DNA of 64,000 bases from Roseivivax sediminis. GTDB lineage: Bacteria; Pseudomonadota; Alphaproteobacteria; Rhodobacterales; Rhodobacteraceae. The position numbers and the translations under genes were made by a program. Positions 37,180-45,836 of the stretch are shown here, piece by piece; the first letter of the stretch is position 1, and each line of letters starts with the position of its first letter. The notes under the pieces were generated by a model that was given only the letters and a program-made list of their open reading frames with translations, had not been told where the DNA came from and did no database searches. The DNA is taken from NCBI RefSeq assembly GCF_900112685.1, contig NZ_FOMS01000006.1, positions 1-64,000 on the forward strand. The letters run 5' to 3'.

Positions 37180-37369
37180 GTCCGGTCTTGCAGCGTCTTC
37201 CGAATGGCCATTCCTATTCATTGCGTCCGACGAGGCGTGGATGCACGCGAAAAATTGAGGGGTCTGCGCAATTTGGCCGGCAGGCCCCGGCGCTGACCGG
37301 CCCGCGGAGGCATCATGCGCGGCCGCGGTCATGCGCGCGTACGCACGTCCCCACACTTATTTAATCTTT

Positions 37370-37471
37370 GCGTGCCACAACAAAGCTGTCCGGATCACAT
37401 GTCCTCTTCGGGTCCGGGCAGACTTCCTCCCTGTCAGACTGGCCGCGTCTCCGGACGCGGCCTTTTTTTTT
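37370..37471 (+). ncRNA. Candidate small RNA 1 with an exposed CTTCCTCCCTG
   Basis: No protein is encoded here. CTGTCCGGA (37386-37394) pairs with TCCGGGCAG (37413-37421) to make a first hairpin. A single-stranded stretch at 37422-37440 contains CTTCCTCCCTG (37423-37433), which resembles the anti-Shine-Dalgarno motif of regulatory RNAs in Rhodobacter relatives. A strong terminator follows. The 5' end is a guess based on an AT-rich patch (TTATTTAAT, about 37356-37363) that could be a -10 element; the -35 is unclear. The length would be about 100 bases. Confidence 0.55.
37441..37471 (+). terminator. Strong intrinsic terminator of candidate sRNA 1
   Basis: GGCCGCGTC (37441-37449) pairs perfectly with GACGCGGCC (37454-37462) around TCCG, followed by nine T residues (37463-37471). 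No protein-coding gene on the plus strand precedes it for over 2 kb, so it most likely ends a non-coding transcript. Confidence 0.93.
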
Positions 37472-37503
37472 GATCTGTGGCATCGTCGGCACGATTTTGC
37501 CTG

Positions 37504-37532
37504 TTGACCGAGTGAAACCGCCATCGTAGCGT
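37504..37532 (+). promoter_or_regulatory. Promoter of candidate sRNA 2
   Basis: TTGACC (37504-37509) and TAGCGT (37527-37532) are separated by exactly 17 bases. The expected start is near 37540. There is no protein-coding gene between it and the terminator at 37606-37631. Confidence 0.55.
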
Positions 37533-37539
37533 CCCGAGC

Positions 37540-37631
37540 AATGACAAAGTCGGCCGGTCCGGCAGGGAGAAAGCAGATCCGCAAAGGGTCCGCACGAAGG
37601 GAAAAAGGAGCCTCCTGGAGGCTCCTTTTTT
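37540..37631 (+). ncRNA. Candidate small RNA 2 carrying the complement of sRNA 1's exposed stretch
   Basis: It lies between a promoter and an intrinsic terminator and would be about 92 bases long. It contains CAGGGAGAAAG (37563-37573), which pairs with CTTCCTCCCTG of candidate sRNA 1 at ten of eleven positions. It also holds the palindrome GCCGGTCCGGC (37554-37564... overlapping the start of the pairing stretch). No open frame with a ribosome binding site is evident. It could act as a sponge for sRNA 1, or be an unrelated sRNA whose purine-rich tract is coincidental. Confidence 0.5.
37606..37631 (+). terminator. Intrinsic terminator of candidate sRNA 2
   Basis: AGGAGCCTC (37606-37614) pairs with GAGGCTCCT (37618-37626) around CTG, followed by a run of T to 37631. 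Five A residues precede the stem, so it could also stop minus-strand transcription. Confidence 0.9.
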
Positions 37632-37739
37632 GTGGTCTGTGTCGGGGCTTTGCCAGCCTGACAGGCCCGCTTCACTTTCCCCGGGCGCGCGTGCTATGCG
37701 GCGCGGGATCGATGTGACGGACACCGCTCGGAGGAGCCT

Positions 37740-38432
37740 ATGACGATCAGACTCACGCACCTTTCGCTCATTGCCGCGCTGATGGCGGCAGGGCCCGCGC
37801 TGGCGCAGGACGACACGGCAGATGCGCCCGCCGAGGGCGCAGCCGAAGCACCTGCGGACGACGCGGCGCCGACTGAGGGCGGCGAGGACGCGCCCGGCCC
37901 CAACCCCGATGCCGACATGGGCTTGCAGGGCATGCAGCAATCCCAGCCCGAAGCGTTCGTCAAGGCCGAGAACGAGGACTGGCAGGTGCAGTGCATCCGC
38001 TTTCCCGACGGCACCGAAGCCCAGTGCCAGATGTTCCAGCTGCTGACCGCCAACGACGATCAGCCGCTGGCCGAGGCATACCTGTTCAAGCCGCCGCAGG
38101 GATCGCAATTCGCCGCCGGGCTCAACATCGTCGTGCCGCTCCGCACGCTGCTGACGCAGCCGCTGGAAATCTCCATCGATGGCGGTGCGCCGCAGCAGAT
38201 CCCCTACATGATGTGTTCGGGCGAGGGCTGCGTGGCGCGCGCCGGGATCGCGGCGGCGCAGCTCAACCAGTTCAAGGCCGGAGCCGAGGCGCGCGTGACG
38301 ATCGTGCCCGCGGACGCACCGGACCAGCAGGTCTCGACGACGATGTCCCTGGCCGGCTTCACCGACAGCTTTGACACGCTGGAACCGGCGGAGCTGCCGA
38401 CCCAGCCGGGCCAGGGCGCGGCGCAGCAGTAA
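37740..38432 (+). CDS. Invasion-associated locus B (IalB) family secreted protein
   Basis: The 230-residue protein has a signal peptide (about 1-23, ending ALAQ). A low-complexity Ala/Glu/Asp region (about 24-65) follows, then an IalB domain (about 75-215: EDWQVQCIRFPDGTEAQCQMFQLL ... YMMCSGEGCVARAGI). Four Cys in the domain could form two disulfides. The family was named after a Bartonella invasion protein, but in free-living alphaproteobacteria it is a periplasmic or outer-membrane protein of unknown role. A GGAGGA-type ribosome binding site precedes the ATG at 37740, and a terminator follows. Confidence 0.88.
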   Translation: MTIRLTHLSLIAALMAAGPALAQDDTADAPAEGAAEAPADDAAPTEGGEDAPGPNPDADMGLQGMQQSQPEAFVKAENEDWQVQCIRFPDGTEAQCQMFQLLTANDDQPLAEAYLFKPPQGSQFAAGLNIVVPLRTLLTQPLEISIDGGAPQQIPYMMCSGEGCVARAGIAAAQLNQFKAGAEARVTIVPADAPDQQVSTTMSLAGFTDSFDTLEPAELPTQPGQGAAQQ

Positions 38433-38457
38433 GCGCACCAGCGTACCGACCTTCTGC

Positions 38458-38491
38458 AGATCGCGCCGCTTCGGGGGCGCGATCTTTTTTT
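38458..38491 (+). terminator. Intrinsic terminator after the ialB-type gene
   Basis: AGATCGCGCC (38458-38467) pairs perfectly with GGCGCGATCT (38476-38485) around an eight-base loop, followed by a T-run to 38491. Confidence 0.93.
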
Positions 38492-38559
38492 GGCGGATTC
38501 GGCCGGTGCCCGGACCGAAAGATGGACAGGCGCGGCGCCAAGGCCGACAGGACAACGCT

Positions 38560-39726
38560 TTACGCGTCGTCTCGAAGTCCCGCCAGCACGGCGTCCGCCG
38601 CGCGGCGGCCCTGCGGCGGGCCGTCACGACCCAGGCGCTGCATCGTCAGCTCCATTGCGCGGGCCTGGTCGCTGGGGTTGTCCAGCACGTCCAGAAGTGC
38701 CGGTGCGATCCGCTCGGGGCGGCAGGCGCGGCCGATGAATTCCGGCACCGCGCGGGTCTCCGACACAAGGTTGACCAGCGTGACCGTGTCGGTGCGCAGC
38801 ATCCGGCCGATCACCACGCGTGACAGCCAGTTCATGTCGTAGGCCACCACCATCGGCGTCGCCGCCGCCGCGAGCTCCAGCGATACCGTGCCCGAGGCGG
38901 CCAGCGCGACGTCCGCGGCGGCGAAGGCTGCGCGCTTCTGCGCCGGGCCTTCGGCCCCGAGGTCGCGCGGATCGAGCACCAGCGGCCGCCCGGGCCAGTC
39001 GGCCGCCGCCGCCTGAACCGCGCCGGCCACGGCGGGCGCCGCCGGCACCACGAAACGCAGGTCGGGCCGCGCGGCATGCACCCGCTCCAGCACCTTGCCG
39101 AAAACCGGCGCGAGGCGCGATACCTCGGACCGGCGGGATCCGGGCAGGACCAGAGCCATCGGCGCCTCCCCCAGGCCGGCGGTCAGCCGGAAGCGGGCCA
39201 CGTCCGCCGCGCCTGCGACCGGCTCGCTCACCACCGGGTGGCCGACGAAATCGCAAGCGATGCCGGCGGCCTGCATGTAGGGCGGCTCGAACGGGAGGAG
39301 GGCGAGGACCTGGTCGACATGCGGCGCCATCTTCTCGGCCCGGCCCGGGCGCCAGGCCCAGACCGTGGGCGCGACGTAGTGGACGCAGCGCAGATGCGGC
39401 GCGCGGGCCTTCACAAGCTCCAGCACGCGCAGGGAAAATTCCGGCAGATCGACGGTGATGATGACATCCGGCGCGGCGGCGATGGCGGCCTCGGCGGTCT
39501 GCCGGATGCGGCGCTTGAGCGACCGGTATTCCTTGAGGATCTCGACGATCCCCATGATGGAAATCTCGTCCATCGGGAAGATCGAGTGCAGCCCCTCCTC
39601 CGCCATCATCGGCCCGCCGATGCCGGAAAAGCGCGCCGCGCCGCCCGTCGCTTCGGTCAGGCCGGCCATCAGCGCGGCGCCGAGCCGGTCGCCCGACGGC
39701 TCCCCGGCGGTGATGAAGACGCGCAT
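38560..39726 (-). CDS. lpxB: Lipid-A-disaccharide synthase
   Basis: LpxB joins UDP-2,3-diacylglucosamine with lipid X to form the lipid A disaccharide. The 388-residue protein opens MRVFITAGEPSGDRLGAALM and has the GT19 signatures APTVWAWRPGRAEKM, LVLPGSRRSEVSRL and ALAASGTVSLELA. The ATG shares one base with the lpxI stop, so it ends the fabZ-lpxA-lpxI-lpxB unit. No gene follows on this strand before 37.2 kb. Confidence 0.96.
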   Translation of the reverse strand: MRVFITAGEPSGDRLGAALMAGLTEATGGAARFSGIGGPMMAEEGLHSIFPMDEISIMGIVEILKEYRSLKRRIRQTAEAAIAAAPDVIITVDLPEFSLRVLELVKARAPHLRCVHYVAPTVWAWRPGRAEKMAPHVDQVLALLPFEPPYMQAAGIACDFVGHPVVSEPVAGAADVARFRLTAGLGEAPMALVLPGSRRSEVSRLAPVFGKVLERVHAARPDLRFVVPAAPAVAGAVQAAAADWPGRPLVLDPRDLGAEGPAQKRAAFAAADVALAASGTVSLELAAAATPMVVAYDMNWLSRVVIGRMLRTDTVTLVNLVSETRAVPEFIGRACRPERIAPALLDVLDNPSDQARAMELTMQRLGRDGPPQGRRAADAVLAGLRDDA

Positions 39727-40511
39727 CAGGTCGACCTTTCGCGAACCCAGAGCCAGAGCCCCGCCGCGTCGAGCCGGCGGATCACCTCGTCCCGTTCGAG
39801 GACGATCACGCCTCCGGCCTCGATCACGATGCCGCGCAGGCCAGCGGCGACAGCGCCGGCGGCGGTCTCGGGTCCGATCGTGGGCAGATCGACGCGGCGA
39901 TCCTGCCCCGGTTTGGGCGCCTTGTAGAGCACCGCGCCCGCCGCATTGGGCCCCAAGCCGCGCAGGAGCGCGTCGGTCCCGGCCTCGCTTTCCCGCGCGA
40001 CGATGGTGTCGCCACGGATCACCGCCGCCTGGCCGAGATCGGCGCGGCCCATTTCCTCGATCACCCTGTCACCCTTGCGCGCCTCCGTTTCGGCGGCGGC
40101 GGGTGCGGCGGCCGTCGGCACCCCCGGATCGGGCAGGAGCGTCGGTGCCGCCTCGTGCGCGGCGACGATGCGGAAGCCCTGCGCCTCGAACATCGCGATG
40201 GCGCCGCGCAGCGCGCCATCGTCGCCGCGCCCGAGCGCACGCAGGAGCCGCGGTACCATCGCCAGCGTCGCCCAGTCGAAGGCCAGGGGGCGGATCTCGG
40301 GCCGGTCGACGCCGCCGCAGAGGCACACCCGATCGACCCCGCGCCGACGCAGATCGCGCATCAGACTGCCGAGCCGTTCGAGCCGGAAGGTCAGGTCGGA
40401 CGCCAGCCCCTCGGGCGCGTGGCCCTGGAGCGAGCAGACCAGCGGCGGCGTCTCCTGCGCCTCGGCGACGGCACGCGGCAGCCGCCCCCGCCCGGTGATG
40501 AGAGCCAGCAC
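39726..40511 (-). CDS. lpxI: UDP-2,3-diacylglucosamine pyrophosphatase LpxI
   Basis: LpxI hydrolyses UDP-2,3-diacylglucosamine to lipid X. It is unrelated to LpxH and typical of alphaproteobacteria. The 261-residue protein starts MLALITGRGRLPRAVAEA and has a C-terminal domain with the conserved VRGDTIVARESEAGTDALL and YKAPKPGQDRRVDLPTIGPETAAGA. This matches the DUF1009 domain that names the family. It lies between lpxA and lpxB with minimal spacing. Confidence 0.95.
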   Translation of the reverse strand: MLALITGRGRLPRAVAEAQETPPLVCSLQGHAPEGLASDLTFRLERLGSLMRDLRRRGVDRVCLCGGVDRPEIRPLAFDWATLAMVPRLLRALGRGDDGALRGAIAMFEAQGFRIVAAHEAAPTLLPDPGVPTAAAPAAAETEARKGDRVIEEMGRADLGQAAVIRGDTIVARESEAGTDALLRGLGPNAAGAVLYKAPKPGQDRRVDLPTIGPETAAGAVAAGLRGIVIEAGGVIVLERDEVIRRLDAAGLWLWVRERST

Positions 40512-40521
40512 CCCTGCCCCC

Positions 40522-41310
40522 TCAGCCCGGCGTCAGGAAATGCCGGTCGGTGTCGGCGAGGACGAAATTCACGATCTCGCGGACATAATCGCTTTGCGTT
40601 TCGTCCCCGAGGCGGCGGGCGCGTTCGGAGAAGGCGCCCTCGCCCTGCGCGAGCATCTGGAAGGCGGCGCGCAGCGCGGTGATGTCGGACCGCGCCACGC
40701 CGCGGCGCTTCAGCCCGACGAGGTTGAGCCCGTCGAGCCGCCCGCGCGGCGCCTGGACCAGACCGTGCGGGATCACGTCGTTGGTCACCATGGTGACCGC
40801 CCCGATGATCGCGCCGCGGCCGACGCGCACCCATTGGTGCACGCCCGAGAGCCCGCCGATGATCACCTCGTCCTCGAGCACGCAATGTCCGGCAAGCGCC
40901 GAGTTGTTCACCAGGATCACGTTGTTGCCGACCTGTGCATCATGCGCGACGTGACAGCCGGCCATGAAGAGCCCGTCGTCGCCGACCCGGGTGACGCCGC
41001 CGCCGCCCTCGGTGCCGCAATTCATGGTGACGTGTTCGCGGATACGGTTGCGCTTGCCGATCACCAGGCGCGTCTTCTCGCCCCGGAACTTGAGGTCCTG
41101 CGGCACCTCGCCGATCACCGCGAAGGGAAAGATCGTCGTGCCCTCGCCCACCTCGGTCTCGCCGGTGACGACGACGTGGCTTTTCAGGACGCAATCGGGG
41201 CCGAGCGTGACCTCCGGGCCGATATGGCAGAACGGGCCGATCTCGCAGCCCGGGCCGATCGTCGCGCCCGGTTCCACCACGGCGCTGGGGTGAATGACCG
41301 GGTCGCTCAA
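40522..41310 (-). CDS. lpxA: UDP-N-acetylglucosamine acyltransferase
   Basis: LpxA adds the first 3-hydroxyacyl chain to UDP-GlcNAc in lipid A synthesis. The 262-residue protein has the left-handed beta-helix hexapeptide repeats from [22 protein letters not shown] onward. The catalytic His lies in [10 protein letters not shown], and LVGLKRRGV comes in the C-terminal part. The start is TTG at 41310, overlapping the fabZ stop (TTGA). No in-frame ATG occurs before the first repeats, so the rare start seems real. Confidence 0.95.
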   Translation of the reverse strand: MSDPVIHPSAVVEPGATIGPGCEIGPFCHIGPEVTLGPDCVLKSHVVVTGETEVGEGTTIFPFAVIGEVPQDLKFRGEKTRLVIGKRNRIREHVTMNCGTEGGGGVTRVGDDGLFMAGCHVAHDAQVGNNVILVNNSALAGHCVLEDEVIIGGLSGVHQWVRVGRGAIIGAVTMVTNDVIPHGLVQAPRGRLDGLNLVGLKRRGVARSDITALRAAFQMLAQGEGAFSERARRLGDETQSDYVREIVNFVLADTDRHFLTPG

Positions 41311-41768
41311 GACGTCAGGTCCATCATCGCAGTGAACTCGGCCTCGCAGGCCATGTCGCCGTCCACCTCGGCGTGGCCGCGGAACCTCCAGACCTTGCCG
41401 CCGGGCTTCCCGCGCAGCGTCTCGAGCGTCATTTGCAGCACGTCGCCCGGCACGACCTTGCGGCGGAACTTGCAGTTGTCGATGCCCATGAAGTAGATCA
41501 GCATGTTGCGATCGGCGAGCTCCATCGTCACACCGACCATGACCGCGGCGGTCTGGGCCATCGCCTCCACGATGGTCACGCCCGGCATGATCGGGGTGCC
41601 GGGGAAGTGGCCCTGGAAATGCGGCTCGTTCATGGAGACGTTCTTGATCCCGACCGCGCGCTGCGTGCCGTCGATCTCCTCCACCCGGTCGACGAGCAGG
41701 AACGGGTAGCGGTGCGGCAGGATCCGCTGGATCAGCTGGATGTCGGCGCGGGCGAGCGTGTCTGTCAT
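41307..41768 (-). CDS. fabZ: 3-hydroxyacyl-ACP dehydratase FabZ
   Basis: FabZ dehydrates 3-hydroxyacyl-ACP in fatty-acid elongation and shares its substrate pool with LpxA. The 153-residue protein has [14 protein letters not shown], the hot-dog active site [19 protein letters not shown] and [10 protein letters not shown]. The ATG at 41768 is preceded by AAGGACAGG. An in-frame extension upstream has no conservation. Confidence 0.97.
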   Translation of the reverse strand: MTDTLARADIQLIQRILPHRYPFLLVDRVEEIDGTQRAVGIKNVSMNEPHFQGHFPGTPIMPGVTIVEAMAQTAAVMVGVTMELADRNMLIYFMGIDNCKFRRKVVPGDVLQMTLETLRGKPGGKVWRFRGHAEVDGDMACEAEFTAMMDLTS

Positions 41769-41929
41769 ATCCTGTCCTTCGGGCGCTTTTTGCGGCAAAG
41801 CCCTAGCAACGCACGCGCGAGGCGGCAAGCCGGGCCTCGTTCGTCGCAGGGAGTAATTCGGGTCACCCCCGGTCGCGCCTGGATTTCACGGCATCTTGCC
41901 GTGGGTGGCAACGGTCGTCTTCCCGCCGG

Positions 41930-42625
41930 TCAGGACATGCGCGCGCGGAGGATCTGGGGCATCGAAAGGGCAAGCAGGCCGCACGCGGCGAGCAGGAAAA
42001 TCCAGGCGCCGGTTCGGCTGAAAAGGACCGTACCGAGGATGCCGCCGGCTGCGAAACAGGCCAGAGTGAGCCCGTAGAGCTTGAGCCTGGGAACGGTGTC
42101 GGCGCGCGCCTCTTCTCCCCCGGCGAGCGCCGCGAGACCTATCCCGAGATCCGTGACGATGCCGGAGACATGGGTAGTCCGCACCCTCGCGCCGGAAATC
42201 ATGGTGGTCACCGCGTTCTGCAAACCGAGCACGAAGCTGAGCAGGCTCACCAGGAAAAAGTCCGGCGCGCTGCCCGGCCGGGCCAGAAGCCAGAGGCCGA
42301 GCGGCAGAAGAACAGCCGCCTCGGCCGCGATGGCCCAGGCATAGATCGACCGCATCCCGCGCCGCACGCCGCTCTGGACGGCGAAGGCGGCGAGGCCGGC
42401 GCCGCAGAGGAAGGCGCCGACCAGACCCAGGAACGACAGCGCCAGCAGAACCTGCCGCTGGGCCAAGTGTTCCGTGAACAAGGAGATGTTGCCGGTCATG
42501 TTCGCGGTGAAGGAACCGGCCACCAGGAAGCCGACGGCATTGAGGGCCCCGGCGATCAGCGAAAGTGCCCCGGCGAGGCCGAGGTCGATCCTTTCGCTGC
42601 GATCGCGACCCACCCGGATCAGCAT
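41930..42625 (-). CDS. DUF1275 (YoaK-type) membrane protein
   Basis: The 231-residue protein has about six hydrophobic helices and the DUF1275 signature SLIAGALNAVGFLVAGSFTANMTGNIS. Later come QNAVTTMISGARVRTTHVSGIVTDLG. Its function is unknown; transport has been suggested for relatives. It sits between skp and fabZ, where many proteobacteria have lpxD. It is separated by 161 bases from fabZ and 68 from skp, so it may have its own promoter. Confidence 0.87.
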   Translation of the reverse strand: MLIRVGRDRSERIDLGLAGALSLIAGALNAVGFLVAGSFTANMTGNISLFTEHLAQRQVLLALSFLGLVGAFLCGAGLAAFAVQSGVRRGMRSIYAWAIAAEAAVLLPLGLWLLARPGSAPDFFLVSLLSFVLGLQNAVTTMISGARVRTTHVSGIVTDLGIGLAALAGGEEARADTVPRLKLYGLTLACFAAGGILGTVLFSRTGAWIFLLAACGLLALSMPQILRARMS

Positions 42626-42693
42626 CTTTCATCCCCCGCGGGACTGCGGATTGCGCGCGCCTGCCCGGGCACGGATCACCGCGCGCGAAGCAT

Positions 42694-43353
42694 CTAGTCC
42701 GCCGGCGCCGGCAGGATCGGGCCGGACGGGTCGGCGGACGGCACGGTACCCTCCGGGTCGGGGGCCGGCACGGGCGGCTCTTCGAGGTCGGAGCCGTCGC
42801 CGATGCGCGCGTCGAGCCGCTGGATCGCCAGGCCGGTGACGTCCGCGCCATCGGACGACACATAGACCTGACGACGTTCAAGCAGCGCGGCCGCTCCGGC
42901 TTCCTGCATGATCTGGGCCAGCACGGGCTGCGCAGCGGCGAGGATGCGGCGGCGCACCTGGTCTGTGCGCTGACTGAATTCCTGCGCCTTGGTTTCACGT
43001 TGCTGGCGCAGGCGCTCGACCTTCTCGTTGAAGGCCTCGGCCGCGGCGCGGAAATCCTGCGGATTCATGTCTTCGCGCCGCTCGGTCAGATCCTGTTCCT
43101 CTTCGATCAACTCCTGCGCGATGCGTTCGTTCTCCTCGGCGATCTCGTCGCGCTCGGCCTCGATTTCATCGAGGACGCGCTGGCCGTAGGCGCTTTCCTG
43201 CAGGAGCCGGTCGCTTTCTATCACCAGGACCGGACCGGCGGCGAGCGCGCCGCCGCCCGTCGGCTGCATCGGCTGCAGTCCGGACGGATCCTGCGCGAGA
43301 GCGGCCACCGGCCAGAGCGCCAGCGCCGCCAGGGCGAGGCGAAGCGCCCGCAT
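42694..43353 (-). CDS. skp: Periplasmic chaperone Skp/OmpH family
   Basis: Skp holds unfolded outer-membrane proteins on their way to BamA. The 219-residue protein has a signal peptide (MRALRLALAALALWPVAALAQ). A long charged coiled-coil region (about 55-145: VLDEIEAERDEIAEENERIAQELIEEEQDL) forms the tentacle. A Pro/Asp-rich tail (DPEGTVPSADPSGPILPAPAD) is longer than in E. coli Skp. The start codon shares one base with the bamA stop, so translation is coupled. Confidence 0.9.
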   Translation of the reverse strand: MRALRLALAALALWPVAALAQDPSGLQPMQPTGGGALAAGPVLVIESDRLLQESAYGQRVLDEIEAERDEIAEENERIAQELIEEEQDLTERREDMNPQDFRAAAEAFNEKVERLRQQRETKAQEFSQRTDQVRRRILAAAQPVLAQIMQEAGAAALLERRQVYVSSDGADVTGLAIQRLDARIGDGSDLEEPPVPAPDPEGTVPSADPSGPILPAPAD

Positions 43354-45701
43354 CAGAAGTCGGTCGAGATGGTGAACTCGAAATTCTGTGCCTTGTCGCG
43401 CTTTTCCTTCTCCAGCGCCTCGGAGAAATTGAAGCGCAGCGGGCCGAGCGGCGTGTTCCAGAACAGCGACACACCGACGACGTGCCGGAAGGAGCCGTCC
43501 TCGTAGAGCACGTCGGAATTGGTCTCGTCGAGGCCCCACAGATTGCCGACATCGTAGAACGCGCCGCCGGTGATGCCGTACTCCTCGGGCAGGCCGAGCG
43601 GAAATTCGGCTTCGAAGCGGGCGACGGCGAAGTAGTTGCCGCCGAGCGCATCGTCGATGTCATTCGGATCGTCGAATTCGCGCGGGCCGATGCCGCCCGG
43701 CTCGAACCCGCGCATGCGCGAAGAGCTGAGCAGGAAGCGGTCGGTCACGCGGCTGCCGTCGCCGTCGTAATGCAGCGCCCCGCCCTCGACCGAGGCGCGC
43801 AGGGTGACTTCCTCGTTCATCACGAGACGCTGCGCGACGGCGCGCGCGCGGGTCTGGATGAAGGATGTGTCGCCTCCGAGGCCGCCGAAATCCTGGCCGA
43901 ATTCCAGAAGGATGCCGGCCGTCGGGTCGAGCCCCGTGCGGCGGGTATCGTAGCTGAGCGTGTAACCGACAGAGCTTTCGTAGAGCTCGCCGCGATCGGC
44001 CTCTTCGCGCACGATGCGGCCGATATCGCTCGAACCCGGGATCGTAAGGTCGGAGTAGCGCAGCGTATAGCGCACCTGCAGGTCCGCGTTCTCGGCGATC
44101 GGGAAGGTCAGCGAGGGCGACAACGTGCCGATGGCGGTGTTGTATTCGGCGTTGTCCTGGTTGGATTCGTAGTAGCTGAGATCGAGGCCGAACGCGAGAT
44201 CGCGCCCCAGGAGCGCCGGTTCGGTGAAGCCGAACGAATACCGCTGGTTGTCGACGCCCGAGCTGAAGTTGAACGACAGCTGCTGGCCGCGGCCGAGGAA
44301 GTTGCGTTCGGAGAATCCGAGCGACAGGCCGAAGCCGTTGTTGGTGGAGTACGAACCGCCGAAGCTGATCGAACCGGTGGGCTGCTCTTCCACGTCGACG
44401 TCGACGATGACCTGCTCCGGCGTGGAGCCTTCGCGTGCCTCTACCTCAGCGTTGGCGAAGAAACCGAGGGCGCGAATGCGCTCCGCGGTCTCGCGGATTT
44501 CGCGCGGATTGAAGGGGTCGCCTTCGACGGTGTCGAACTGGCGCCGCACCACGCGGTCGAGCGTGGTGGTGTTGCCCTCGATGTCGATGCGTTCGACGAA
44601 GATCCGCTCCCCCCGCGTCAGCACGTAATCGACATTCAGCGTCAGGTCGCGGTCGTTGCGGCTGATTTGCGGTTCGACGCGGATGAAGTCGAGCCCCTCA
44701 CGAATCGCCAGCCGTTCGAGCCGCGCGATGTCGCGTTCGATCAGTGCCGGCGAATAGACCTGACCGGGGCGTACGCGCACGGCATTGCGGAAGGCGGGGA
44801 TGTTCACCTCCGCGAGGTCGGAGGACACGTTCACGCCGCCGAAGCGGAATTGCTGCCCTTCCTCGACGTTGAAGGTGATGGTGTAGCCGTCGCGTTCGCG
44901 CGACAGTTCCGAATTGACGCCAGTGACGCGGAAATCGACGTAGCCGCGCGCGGCGTAGAAATCCTGCAAAAGCTGGCGGTCGAAGCGGACGCGGTCCTCG
45001 ATGAACGTGTCCGAGGAGATGAGCGCGCGCAGAAGGCCCGCCTGCTTGGTCTCGATCGCGCGGCGAAGGCGGCGGTCGGAATACTGGTCGTTGCCGACGA
45101 AGCCGATGCGCTCCACCTCCGCGACGCCACCTTCGAAGACCTCGAACACCAGGTCGATGCGGTTCTCGGAGCGGCGGATCACCTTGGGCGTGACGCGCGC
45201 GGCCACCCGGCCCTGCTGCGCGTAGGCACCGGCAATGGCGTCGGCGTCCGCCTCCGCCTGCGTGGGCGAATAGACACGGCGCGGGACGGAGCCGACGAGC
45301 GGCTGCAGGTCCTCGTCGTTGATGCGGCGGTTGCCTTCGATGGAGATGGTGTTGACCGTCGGGTACTCCACCACGCGGATGACCAGCGTGCTGCCCTGCG
45401 GCACGATCTCGACGCTCTCGAAGAGGCCCGATTCCTGGATCCGCTGGTAGGCGGCGTTCAGCTCTCCGCCCGACACCGTTTCGCCGCGCGCGATTCCGGC
45501 GTAGCTGAGGATCGTCCCCGCCTCGATCCGGCGGTTGCCCTCGATGGAGACGTTGGTGAACGTGTAGCTTTGTGCCGCCGCCTGGGTGGGCACGAAAGTG
45601 TAAGTCGTTGAGAAGCCTATGGCCAAAATTGCGGCGGTGGATGCCAGCACATGGCGCAGCGGGGTTTTCCCCGTGCGGCGCGCGTTATTGTTGTCGGTCA
45701 T
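43353..45701 (-). CDS. bamA: Outer-membrane assembly factor BamA
   Basis: BamA inserts beta-barrel proteins in the outer membrane. The 782-residue protein has a signal peptide ending near AAAQS and five POTRA repeats (about 45-430), seen as recurring IEGNRRI-type starts. A 16-strand barrel follows, with the RGF motif of Omp85 proteins in SSRMRGFEPGGIGP. It ends with Phe (TISTDF), the expected barrel signature. A consensus promoter lies just upstream. It precedes skp with a one-base overlap. Confidence 0.96.
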   Translation of the reverse strand: MTDNNNARRTGKTPLRHVLASTAAILAIGFSTTYTFVPTQAAAQSYTFTNVSIEGNRRIEAGTILSYAGIARGETVSGGELNAAYQRIQESGLFESVEIVPQGSTLVIRVVEYPTVNTISIEGNRRINDEDLQPLVGSVPRRVYSPTQAEADADAIAGAYAQQGRVAARVTPKVIRRSENRIDLVFEVFEGGVAEVERIGFVGNDQYSDRRLRRAIETKQAGLLRALISSDTFIEDRVRFDRQLLQDFYAARGYVDFRVTGVNSELSRERDGYTITFNVEEGQQFRFGGVNVSSDLAEVNIPAFRNAVRVRPGQVYSPALIERDIARLERLAIREGLDFIRVEPQISRNDRDLTLNVDYVLTRGERIFVERIDIEGNTTTLDRVVRRQFDTVEGDPFNPREIRETAERIRALGFFANAEVEAREGSTPEQVIVDVDVEEQPTGSISFGGSYSTNNGFGLSLGFSERNFLGRGQQLSFNFSSGVDNQRYSFGFTEPALLGRDLAFGLDLSYYESNQDNAEYNTAIGTLSPSLTFPIAENADLQVRYTLRYSDLTIPGSSDIGRIVREEADRGELYESSVGYTLSYDTRRTGLDPTAGILLEFGQDFGGLGGDTSFIQTRARAVAQRLVMNEEVTLRASVEGGALHYDGDGSRVTDRFLLSSSRMRGFEPGGIGPREFDDPNDIDDALGGNYFAVARFEAEFPLGLPEEYGITGGAFYDVGNLWGLDETNSDVLYEDGSFRHVVGVSLFWNTPLGPLRFNFSEALEKEKRDKAQNFEFTISTDF

Positions 45702-45734
45702 GCCGCCTATCCCGTCAAACTTCCCTCAGTGGAT

Positions 45735-45763
45735 GCAGTATCGGGATAGCCCTGCCTTGTCAA
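45735..45763 (-). promoter_or_regulatory. Sigma-70-type promoter of bamA
   Basis: On the minus strand a perfect -35 TTGACA (45763-45758) is followed after 17 bases by TACTGC (45740-45735). The start would be near 45728, only about 27 bases before the bamA ATG. Confidence 0.6.
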
Positions 45764-45794
45764 AAGACCAAGGGCCGGTCCGGCAGGGCTTTTT
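45748..45794 (+). other. Hairpin with U-run on the plus strand, overlapping the bamA promoter
   Basis: AGCCCTGCC (45748-45756) pairs perfectly with GGCAGGGCT (45782-45790) and is followed on the plus strand by TTTTT (45790-45794). The loop contains the bamA -35 hexamer. No plus-strand gene lies upstream, so a terminator function is unclear. The 16-mer GGCCGGTCCGGCAGGG in its right half also occurs at 37552-37567. Confidence 0.4.
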
Positions 45795-45836
45795 CGCGCC
45801 GGTGTGGCGCGGCGACAGCGCCGCCGCCCACGCCGG

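Noticed and set aside
43482-45611. Long open frame opposite bamA
   Set aside because: It is a GC-driven antisense shadow; bamA has clear family motifs on the other strand.
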